Source: Apostichopus japonicus (Eukaryota; Echinodermata; Holothuroidea; Aspidochirotida; Stichopodidae). From it: DNA of 64,000 nt. A model generated the notes under the pieces. The model saw only the letters and a program-made list of their open reading frames with translations, searched no databases and was not told where the DNA came from. Shown here piece by piece: positions 13,801 to 25,800 of the stretch. Position 1 is the stretch's first letter; each line of letters starts with the position of its first letter. The stretch spans positions 24,026,960 through 24,090,959 of the forward strand of contig NC_092563.1 of NCBI RefSeq assembly GCF_037975245.1, read 5' to 3'. Both the position numbers and the translations under genes were made by a program.

Positions 13801-16800
13801 AACCCTGAACCTCCCGATTGCTAATCTACTTGTCCAGAGCACAAGTACACAATGTTTGAACACTAAATTACTATTTTCCCTCAAGAAGTCCTGAACTGTT
13901 ATATTGAATGAAATGTTTTTAACTGTGTTGGCTCCTTGCTAATAATCAGAGAAAATGATTTCATCTTATTGTTTTTTTTTCCATCTTTTCTCATTTTCAT
14001 TGTTCATTCATTCATTCACAGCCTGTCTCTGTTTTCCTTTTGGATTTAAATTCTACAATTGCATAAACTAAAAGCATCTTCTTGAATTGGTTTCGGTAAA
14101 AGTCACCGACCAAGTGAAAAACGTGGCTTGAACAACATAAGAAATCACACTGTTTTCTAGCCAGCAAGAAATACATTTTTTGCATAGGACTTTTGCAATC
14201 TATCTTGCTTACTTTCAAATTAAAAACAAGCCAAAGAAAAAATACATTCACTTTCTGATCCATACAGTGTGACCTTTGGTAGCAATTCCCTTGCGTTACG
14301 GCCTGACTTATAAACTGATCCGTGGATGAATAAAGAGCCATCATTCCTGATTATTCATCCCGTCCTCTTGTTCCTCCTACACACCCGTCTCTAATCAAGG
14401 AGATAGCCCGACATTTGCCGCAGAGGATCGTTTAACGACCATCTGTGCGATCAATCTGTTTTGCACACAATATTGATTAACCTATCAGCAACACGACTGC
14501 AGGCCTGAGTCTGCTCCTGCTGCATGTTTATATTCAAAGCGTTCACTCCAGACCACAACACTTCTCAAGCCATTTCAATTATTTAAGAAATCAAACCGGT
14601 TATGAATAATCAAGACCTCACAGCGAGTCTACAGCAGAGAGTAACTGCCAAAACTGGCATGTCATTTGAAAGTCAAATGTGTATAACCCAACCCCCGGGA
14701 ATTCCAGTCATACGATGCTTTTGTAAAGTAACTCTTGCGATACGTGGTCTGCAATATATAAGTGTTAAACCTGCACGAGTATACATACATGCATATAGAT
14801 ATGCACGCTGATACACATATTAATACGGCATGTTCGGTGCTTTAATGCAATAAAATAAATTTGCTGGTTGCAGAGACGGGAATGCTAGATCACACTTGAA
14901 GTGATTCCTCGTGGACAGGTCGAGATTAAAAGTTATTTTAAACTTGCTCAGTATGTCGTCGTCGTCGATCAAGGTCTAGGCTATATGAGAGGTATAGGTC
15001 CTTCTCGTGTCATAATCTGGTAGATGTGAGGTGGATATATAGCATATATATGTAGAATTTAAGCCAGTCATTTTACAAAGATTTGAGAAGAAATCTTTTT
15101 TTTGTTGTTCATGCTATAGATTAATTCCACAACAGCGTCAGTAGGTCCCTCGTCTGTGCACATGCGGTAGATAGCAAGTGAGTTCTCCGCAGTTGCGGCT
15201 GTGTAATAAATTTCTAAGACACACTATTTGAGCAGCTCAGTATACTATAGGGACTGCCCTGTCACCTGTATATCTGAACTTACACAAGTTAACAGTATTT
15301 CAAGCCAAAACATACATTGTAATGTTAACACACTTTAAACAGATAGTGCTTTGATGGTAATTTTAGCAGTAATGAGTTTTGACAGCTTTGGGTTGAAAGT
15401 GTTTTGTGGTTATTTTGGATTGTGTGCTTGACTACTTACAGCAACTGCTTGCTTGCAAATTACAAATGCAAACTTCTTTTTGGCAATGGCTGCTTATGGG
15501 AATTAAAGTTACTCTGCAAATATGCCCTGCTTAGATAAGAATGACTGTAAGCACAATCGAATACATTGTACTGTAATGCATGAAATGACGATCAGTGTGA
15601 AAAGTTAGCTGCCTCTAATAACAATATAATTCAAATTATTTGCCAATGCCTTTTTTGCTGTGATCTTCTACAGCTGAATCCCTGCATGAAACCTGCAGTA
15701 CGGGTAGCAGTCGATGTCGGCTTATGCAGCATTCTGTAAACTTTTAGACCCACGACCCAGGAGGACAGAGCCACGTATGAACCACCAAACCCCCTACCAT
15801 GGACTATGCCAGAAAGTTCCAAATCACTGTTGATAAAAAAATTTGGACATCTCGAAAAATCCTGCAAACCGGTCGCGCCCCGCACAAGCATCTTTCCAAG
15901 TTAAATTTCATATAACTTTTGCCAGGCTACTCCATAGTTAAAACCATGGGAAATAGGCCACAAGTGTTTGTTTATTAGTGTGATGCTTTATTTTTTCATT
16001 TGGTCTTCTCTGACTGTGCTCCCTATCTCCAATGTAATTAGATTCAAGGTGGGCAAAGTGCATCCTGCCTGCCATATGAGGTCCTTGGGCCAGTTTTCTG
16101 TAGCACCTGAGGCTCTCAATAGCCTATTAATGCAGCCCACTGGGCCTTATAGAAATGGAAAATTATAAAACTCACTGGTTTATATATTTACGAGTGACCC
16201 GCTTACCTGTCTCCCCACAACATTAGCACCTCATTCTACCGTGTCTAGTATGCCCTGGTAAACTTTTAACACTGTGCACCCTCAGTGACCGGTCCTATCC
16301 GGTCAATGCCCTTCCTTCTCATTCTACCATCCAAAGTGTTTACTCATGCGTTTTAGCAATGGAAACATGAAATATCTATACATACTTTAAGGAGTACATA
16401 TGTATAGGCCATACTTAATTGTGCTAGGATATTTCAGCATAACATATATAATGTATACAGTATGCAGGCATGGTAAATGTCCTTATCTTTGCTCATGCTG
16501 TATAATGTATGTTAAAACATGTTACAAAGGAAAACATGAAAGACATTTTCAACTTATCTGTCATGATGAAAATTCATAAAAGATCAGCCAGAAAACATTC
16601 CAATCTTTGCCATGAAATATATGCTATAGATCAGAAAGTCAAATGTGGTTTAACCCTACAGAACTCAGAAACAGTATAACTTTGCCAAAATTTACAACTA
16701 CATTATTACAGTGATATGCAGTCACCTTCTGCTATCGATCAGCATATAATATGCCATAAAGGCAAATGAAGATCCTATTGGAACCAGTTTCGATCAAATT

Positions 16801-19800
16801 AAGTCAAAACATAATCCACACAAAAAACGAACAGATGTAGGCACTTAGGGTGGTAGAATGAGAAGGAAGGGCATTGACCAGAGGGAACGGTTATAGAGGG
16901 CGCGCAGTGTTAAAATGGTTACCAGTTCATTCTAGGCACGGTAGAACGAGAGTGCTTAGGTTGTGGGGAGACAGGTAAGTGAGGAACGAAGTAAATCTAC
17001 AGTATTACAATGAGATGGAGTCACCTTCTGCCATCGATCAGTATCTAATATTAATTTAAACAAACACAGCGGATTTGTACCGTAACCGTGTGTTTTATGG
17101 ATCTTAATAATTCTCGGTAAGCCTATGCTACACAGGTTATTGTCCATTCCCATAATTCATCTACCAGATGTAATAAAGGGAATGTTACAATGGAACCTAT
17201 TGGTTGCAGGTTAACTGAAGTTACAAATCCACCAAGCATGATATATTAAAATTACTTTCACAGAATCCATACTATGCAACAAAACCCAGACCTGAACTTT
17301 TAACCTCCTGACTGGTGGTTTTAGAAGAAATAACCTCCCTACTTCTTTGATGTAATACCCATACGGGGTCAAGAAAGTTTATAAACAAGAAACATTATTA
17401 AAATAGATTCCAAGAATATGTCCTGTTTTGGGGATATTTCATTTCATTAAATGGAAGTGGATGCTAATAATTCCTGGATGAATGGTCCACCACTTCCTGT
17501 TCCTGGTATGAATTAATAAAAGGGATATGTATAAGTCTGAAAATTAAAACAATACATTATGCAAAGCTTTGTGACGTGAAGCATATTGATCCATATGCTT
17601 CATAGCTTCTGGTAGTGTCAAGATCCAGATAATATATCTGTATATACTGTTTACACATAGAGAAACACTTAGATAAAAGGCTGGATGTTGAATGAGATGC
17701 ATAAAAATAATTTATTGAGTGATGGGAAGTTAAACAGCATGTTACAGAACTTTCAAGCAAAAGTAGCTCTCCTTCAGTGAATAATCATCAATATATATTC
17801 AATAGAGTTTCCTAGTCACACTGAAATCAACAGATGGTGCAAACATATCAGTCCTATCTAGTTACACCAAAACTCACTGGTTTGGGTATTTACGAACGAC
17901 GATACTTACCTGTCTCCTACAACACTTACGCACATTTCCTAGTCTACGTAGACGCCACTGGTATAATTTTAGCACTGCGCCCCCGGTGACCTCTCCCATA
18001 GGTCACCGCGCACCCTCTCTCCCTTTCGAATTTACCATTCTGAAGGAAAACGCGTGTCTTTCGAGCTCCGTTTTCTCTAACGCCAAACCGAGTCTTACTT
18101 GCTGGAATCCGACTTCTCTTGAACGACGAAGGTTCCTGACAAAGTTTTCTACAGGATTCCCCAAGTTTTGCTAAGTATCCTCTTGTTTTCGGCAGTTTTT
18201 CTGCCTCTTTAACAATTAGTATCTCGCCTCATTTTTGCATACGGTACCTCACACGTGTACGGGTTGTGCGAGACACCTGTACACTGCACTTACGTGTGGT
18301 CAGCAGATGGTGCAAACATATCAGTCCTATCTAGTTCCCTGAAATTTGACCATATATATATACCATGAGTTGATCACTAGTACAGTAGTATATAGACCAT
18401 GCGTTGATCACTAGTAGTATATAAAAACCATGAGTTGATCACTTGTAGTGTAGATGCTATGAGTTGATCATTGGCAGTATATATACAATTTTGATTGTAA
18501 TTAATTTTTTTCAAACTTTCAAGTCATGCTAACTGTTTTTAAGCACCTTAACTTGTGTTTTCTAAGGGAAGTTTTACATTCGACTAAACTACATGTTAAC
18601 ACAACCATGGCCTAACTAGTCAATCACCCTGACAAAGAAAGTCAGTATCCTGGTTCATCAGGCGTGTGAAGATTAATAAAGAAAAAAAAGTATTTTGATG
18701 CAAATTTTGACACTTGGTTTGATCGTGTCTGGTTGGCAGTGGTATTATGGCTATAATGTGAGTTAAATTTAGAGCAGACATGGAATAATATTCTTGAAGT
18801 ATGAATTTCCAGGTCATTTTAAAAGGTAAGAACTCATTGAAATTTGCTCAGCTACTGTATGACACTGACTCTGTTGAGTGATCTTGTAGGTCTTTTTTAA
18901 TAAGGTCTGTTAAATATTCTGCTGTTACTCAAGCAAAGCCACCCTTCAACTTTGTCAAATATGACCTGATTTTTATTAAATTATTTAAAACAATAAAAAT
19001 ATTTCATAAAATGGTAGAATGACCGATCTAACACTGTTTTATATTTAATTCTAGAGAGTATCTGTCAAAAACAAACAAAATCCATTGGCAAAAATTTTAA
19101 ATTCTTTTTCCACTTCAAACCAAACGGCTCAAGTTTCAAGACGTGTTTTTGTTCAAGAGTCTTTTCATTCGATGCTATTGTGGGTGTACTGTACTTCAGA
19201 TGCATACTGATAGATTTGAGAGCATAAGTAATTAACCAACTAATAGACTGGCAGAATTATATTGCTAAAGTGAAGGTATGGTTTAGATATTAACATGTCT
19301 TACTACAGTTGACTGAGCTACACAGTCTACAGGTGGCTACAGTATGTTGACTTACCGTTATAAACTATTCTTGGTTTGGTTAAACATACCACAAGATGAA
19401 CTTCTATATCGTCAGGAGGGACAAACTTAGAACATACTGGACACTTGATGCCTGTAGAAGAGAAATATAAGAAGAATAAATTGACTAAGAGACATAGTAC
19501 ATTACAGCAAGGAGCACATTTGTTAAATGTTAGCAGACAGAACTAGCCAGACTAGATGTATAAGGGAGTACACAGTTGTTGCAGGGGGGGGTGGGGAACA
19601 ACGAATTAGGGAAGGGAGAACAGTGGGGAAGGAACAAGATAAATGTCAACAAGAAAGGGGGAAAAATGATCTTCACATTTTTGACTTTTAACTCAGGGTC
19701 CAAAATGATTGATATTTGTGGACTACAGTAGTTGTGAATGGGGTAAAGGATTCTTTCCAAGGGTCAAAAACTAGTATTTTTGCAATAACTTGAGAACCAA

Positions 19801-22800
19801 ATGTCCATCAAGGTTGGGAGTTATGCTACTGTAATCCAATAGTCGACCTGCATTTGGGTGACCTTTGACCTCCAGTGCCATGATGTGTAACGATGGAAAT
19901 CGTGGATACCTCTAATACTTGGTGTGTGGATTCATAACATTGAATACAAGACCCCTCTAGTTTTTGATGGAGGTGTGTATAGCCACGTACAGTAGACTGA
20001 CCTGTGTTATCATGACATAGTGTTTTATTGTAACAGCTAGTTCTGGTGCATTAAAGTCATCGAAACCTCAATGCATTTTGCATTCTGGTTTACTTTAACT
20101 TCATTATTGGAATTAATGAAAGTTGACTAGTCAACCTTATCAATTGAATTCTTATGGGATTTCAGTATTGAGTACAGTAGCATTGAAATTGCATTTGAAA
20201 TTTAACATAGAAAGCTGCTTTAAACACAAAAGTAAATAACATTGTCAAGTTCAGTGACAGAAGCCCTGTAACTTCGTCCTTTTAATTAAAGATACTAACT
20301 TACACTCCATCTATTACCCCTGGGTAGCTTTTGAGTACAAGTAGTTTTGACTCTGTGGGGTGTCTAGACTGATCGGACAGAGATCTATATCAATTGTCAA
20401 TGATTCCCCCCCCCCCCCCTTAAGGTATGATTCTTACTCTCAACTGCCAGACGTATCCTCCGGGAATATTTGAAGAATCACGCTGATGTCTGTCTCTAGT
20501 TCTAGATGTTTGCTGGTCATTCACATTGAACAGAATGATGACCAAAAAGAAATGGCAAATTGTCCTGTAATCATTTGTAACATCTTTAATTATAATTTAT
20601 GAGTGAGATCAAGTTGGCAAGATATTTTTCTTCCTTTTTTAGCATCCTCCCAATGCATCAGCAAATTTCAACATAATTTGTTATCAACAATTCTTACAAG
20701 AAAATATGTAAATCAATCAACAACAACATTGGACAATTAACTTATCTTATCTAAATTCAGTGTTTCTCCAAATTACATAAATACAGGATCTGACTTGTTA
20801 TTGCACCAAGTCACGCATATTTAATTAAACTGCTTGTTGGCGATTAAGCTACCTGTCAATTCAACAGTGCTCAACACAGTCACGGATTATGCATACATGT
20901 ACACACATACACACACCTACAGTTCTGTATAATAGTGCATTGAGATGTCTTCAGTGTTTTGTTAATCTGTACACCACAATGTATGCATGTGTGTGTTATC
21001 TCCATTAGCAACATACTGTAGCTCGCTGGTTAATGTTGTAGTCTGTTGGCACATGTTATGTATAAGCATACTGGCTATAACTGTACAACATCATATGACA
21101 TGCGATGCCATATGAGAACGAAACTATTAATTTTGATATCTAGAGTGCAGACATTACTAAATAGTTACAGAATTTCCCCTTTTTCTGGCAGCTGTGCAAT
21201 ATTGGTAGTTTCACTATCAGTGCAGAAAGTACAAAGAGTAAAGTACATACAAGGCATATAATACAGCTATGTGCAGAATCAATGCAACTTAGCTATATAT
21301 ACTTTTTGTATATAGTTTGTATTGCATCTACAGTAACTTACATATTAGCACGATTAAATCTGATATATCACCGGCAGTACCAGCAGAAGGAAAGAATTAT
21401 TTGCATGAGAAAAATCTATTGTTTCTGTAAATTATATTTTAATATCCCACCTGGGAGGAGCAGCTAAATGCGGAAGGTTGTACAAATGCTAAGAAGCAAT
21501 ATATATTAATTAAATATTGTTGAGTCACCTGTTAACTATTACAATTTAGGAGTTATGTATATGAGTTTTAACCTCATATCTGAGTTAGATTGTGGAAATG
21601 TGGGGTATCCGATTATGGCTGAACAAAATTATATAGCTAAGTTAGGATGGTCATCGATCTGTAGTGACCGGTCGCCGAAGCCGCACAGCGTTGAAATGAT
21701 TACAAGGTCACTTAATTTAGGCACGAGGAGAGTGCTGAATTGTGATGTAAGCGAGGTCACAAAGTTAATGTACGTGACTCAAAGTTACAAAGCAATGGGA
21801 AATGCAAATTTAATGGAAAATGGAAGTTAACACACAACGAGCAGATAAATGATGATGCTTTAGGCACTGTCAACAGACAAACATGGATACATGCATAGTG
21901 TTACACATGTGTACAGAGCAATAGTTGATGGTGGTTTGGAGAGTGGAACAGGAGAGGATGGAAAGTGGATCCAGGCAGGGAGGAGCATGAGAGAGATGAG
22001 GGGGGGGGGGTGTGGTCATCCACAAAAGTTATGAGGGACTAGGGACATGGCAGAAACAGGAAATTGAAGTCATCCAAATCCATATGGTACGATACAACCG
22101 GAAATCTGATTTTTTTTTTGGGGGGGGGGGGGATGATGTAATTATCCTTCCAATGTTTTGTATTGCAAGAAGCCCTGCAAAAGTGCAAGCTTCAGTCTCT
22201 AATTCACCAATGCATCCAGGCTAAATTGCTGGATGACCTTGTACATCTCTTAATGACCAAAACACAGGACTCTGGTGACATCAATAGTCGGAGAAAGAAA
22301 CCCTTGAGTACATGGATGACCAAACTCAAAGAAAGAGCATATGAAGACCTAAAAGCGCCTAGAAAATTAGGACAACAAAGTTTCTGTTTTGGTAGATGAG
22401 GTCTGCTTGCTACAATGGTCAGTACAGATATTGATCAAGCAAACACAAAAAAAGTTGATTGAATTAGAAGAGAAATGCCATCAAAGCACACCTAATAGCC
22501 TTGACCTTCCCCTACATATGTCCTGCAGAAATCTCAACACAAAGGGGTTAATAGAAACTGTTATAAACAGCTCTCTCTATATATATAAATATATAGGTTT
22601 CAACTTGAATTGTGTCCTGTGACAAAAAAACAAAGCTGTCACTTGTCATTTAGCCTCTGAAGAAGAACCTGCTAGGATCGAAACTTTTACTTTTACACAT
22701 GGTTTCCTGTGAAACACATATTGAAATCCCAAAGACAGTAAGCAGACATTAAACCATGCGTCCATTCAACAGTTTGCTTACTTCATACACCTGACTACCC

Positions 22801-25800
22801 TAGCACTTCTAAAGAACTGTACTGTAAGGATAAGCTGTGGGTAAACTTTGCTTATCACAGCTGTAAACACAATAGCCTCAAACAAAAGCTTTGTCACACA
22901 ACTATGACATGTGCAATATATAGATCTCCCACAATGAATACTGGATTCCTACACTATGGGAATAGCTGTATGACATGTTTTAACCAATCAGAAGCTCCAT
23001 ACACTCAACACATCAACTGTAATAATCCTTGATACCACAGTATTACATCAAAGCAAAACATTAAAAGCCATTTTCAGAGTTCAGCATCTTACAAAAAATT
23101 ACTCCATCGAGTTTGACAACAATTTTTGTCGAAGCTATATCATACCAAAACACATGTCCATAAACAATAAATCATAATAAATATAACATTGATGTAAATA
23201 TAATCTTATTAATCTGTATCTTGTCTTTTGCACTACAGAATGAGTCAACTTTTTGGGGTTATTTGACTCAAGACTAATAATAATTTATCTGACAAAGGCA
23301 TACCAAAGATGCAACACAAGATGTCAAAAATGCTACATACATACCAATGAAATAGGCATAGCAATTCTATACTCAGAACCTCCGCATTTTTATGTTTTAT
23401 CATTTTGTCTTTACAATAAGAAACTTCACAAAAGTAACCTGCCTAATAAGTTGAGTTATGTTGTCTGATTATTTACAAGTTGTAGATGATAAATGACATT
23501 TTCCATACTTCACAAAATGGAGGAAACATTTTTCAATGCTCGTTGGAAAGTTGCGATATGGATATGGGCCTATTTAATGAAATAGCTCAGTGGTTATATC
23601 AATGGGCCCCACACTGTAGGGCCTTGGTCAGTGGTTATAACAATGGGCCCTACACTGTAGCCTCGATCAGTGGTTATATCAATGGGCCCTACACTGTAGG
23701 GCCTTGGTCAGTGGTTATAACAATGGGCCCTACACTGTAGCCTCGATCAGTGGTTATATCAATGGGCCCTACACTGTAGGGCCTTGGTCAGTGGTTATAA
23801 CAATGGGCCCTACACTACATAGCCTTGATCTTACACATGCCTTAACCGCTACCTATCATTGTGTCAGCTTGTAGTTGGAAATTTAGCCGGGTGAGTGGCA
23901 GTTTTTTTTTCTTCTCAGTTTGTTTTATAGAGTTAAATGAGTTAAACGACCAGAAGGCTCTCCACTTGAAACTCCCAGTGGTGGAAAAGCCCCCAGATCC
24001 CCTAGATCGTGGCATGAACACTGTTTCCTACATATTCATGCTATTTTGGTAGTAGCTTCGGTATCTACCGGAACTTGTCCCTTCCAAGAAATCCGGGACC
24101 TGCCACTGCCATGAGTCCAAAGCCTCTATGGTAGAGGAGAATGTAGGAGAGGTACAGTAGTAAGTTCTGTTCTGCTACTTGAGGAGGAATAAATGGTCTC
24201 CCCTGTTTTTATGGGTTATAACATAGGGATCATTCATAACCAACTTTACATCTCCTCTGAAGGTAAGAGGCCCAACCATTTTATAAGGAGATAATTAGAC
24301 AAGTATTCCCCTGTCACAGGGGAAAGTGTGGAACCTACGAATCATGAAGCTAATGCAAGGACTACAAAACTTAACAAATGCTGGTCTGTCACTTCTCAGA
24401 AGAAGTTATTCATTCATTGACATTTAACTGTTCTTTGATACCTCCCATCCAGGGAGCTGCCATGTCTTAATAGCAGATTCCTGATCCATCCAGCTGCTGT
24501 GATATATACTCCTAACAAGAATACAAAGAAAACTAGAGTGAAATCCCTGCTTTGTATTTTAAGCACAGTAGATCTGAGGGAACGAAAGGGAGTCCTGAAT
24601 TGGACACAGCTGAGCATTAAACTAAAGTCACTATTGAAAGGTTTCTTAGAACTTTATACAAAACAACTACAGTACCTACCAAACTGCACGCTGTGGCTGT
24701 GAACAGTGCTTCATCTTATTATGTGCTAGCTTTCCTAATCTGCAGTGAGGCAGTGGAGTAGAAAGGGAGGTGATGATGAATAGCTGGTAGTTTAAGAACA
24801 GCCGAACAGGGATGAACCATGGAACATTTTGTTTGCAACTTCCGAAATGGATGCTTTTGTAAATTTTGGCACCGAATGCGGCCACTGGTAAACTGCAATT
24901 CTTTGCAATTGATGTGTGTATCATATATGTCACGTGTGTCAAGTTTGACGAACATTTAAAATCATTTGATTCATTAGGTTTGAAGGACTTTCACTTTTCT
25001 TGACCTGAAATTACCTTTTACCTTCACAAGAAGCGATTGGGATTTTGAAGTCACTGATGTGGATCCACAATATTGAATAACTACATATATGAAGTTCAAG
25101 TACCTTACAGTAATACATATCATCTTGTTTCAAGTTTCAACACACACAAACACTATATCATCTTGTTTTAACCCACACAAACACACACAGGAACATTAGA
25201 GTGCTTGATTCAGGTGAAGATTAGTTTGTCGGAGAGAGACACTGAGTGCCAAAGATGTCACCAGAAAGAAAATTCAGAACTAATGTTTAGGAATGTTAAA
25301 AACTTAACTCTTAAAATCTTGTATGACTTCTGAAGGGTAGATTATTCAAGTAGAAAGAAGAAGTGGATTATCAACCATTATTAGTGGAACCATATAAGGC
25401 AGTTTCATGCTATAATGTTTAACAATTTTGAATTTTCTTAGGTTAGGTACTGTAAATCTGTAGATGGGAAAGTACATTTAAGGTGACTGGAGACAGGTAA
25501 GACAGGAGTGAAACGAGAGCCGAAAGGGCACTATGGTTCCTTGCTTAGTGGAATACTAAAATGTTGTACAGGTATGTCATCACCCAATATCATAATATTT
25601 ATGCCCACATATATACTTGCTATTAACCAACAACTGTATTCCACGTTTGGATATAATCTGAGTTAAGGTTGTGGAGTTATTGTAATTTTTAAAATTTTGG
25701 ACCCTCCCAAAAAAATTGGGCCCCAATCAAATTTTGTGCCCAATTGGTCCCAAACATATTTGGCCCCACAAATTAAGGCCCACAGAATGTGTCCCAAAAT

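Larger units (their letters stand above)
13055..19355 (-). other. ZNRF intron 2
   Basis: About 6.3 kb. It contains a tRNA-like SINE fragment (13780-13860), the fold-back repeat arms at 16.2 and 16.9 kb, a related copy inside a 36-bp direct-repeat pair (17828-18336), and a TGATCA-containing minisatellite (18350-18482). A consensus DR1 site AGGTCAAAGGTCA lies at 13410-13422. Nothing else is recognisable. Confidence 0.85.

Noticed and set aside
15631-15891. GC-richer 86-codon minus-strand frame
   Set aside because: No recognisable domain; it may be part of an unidentified repeat, but no second copy was found in the window.
22130-22740. Possible retroelement relic: Lys-rich frames and a GAAGAAGAACCTGCTAGGAT motif resembling Penelope-type 3' ends
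   Set aside because: The frames are short and shifted, no reverse transcriptase or endonuclease motif is visible, and the match is only from memory.
23486-23740. Open frame repeating GYxNGPYTV
   Set aside because: It is a by-product of the 41/38-bp tandem repeat.
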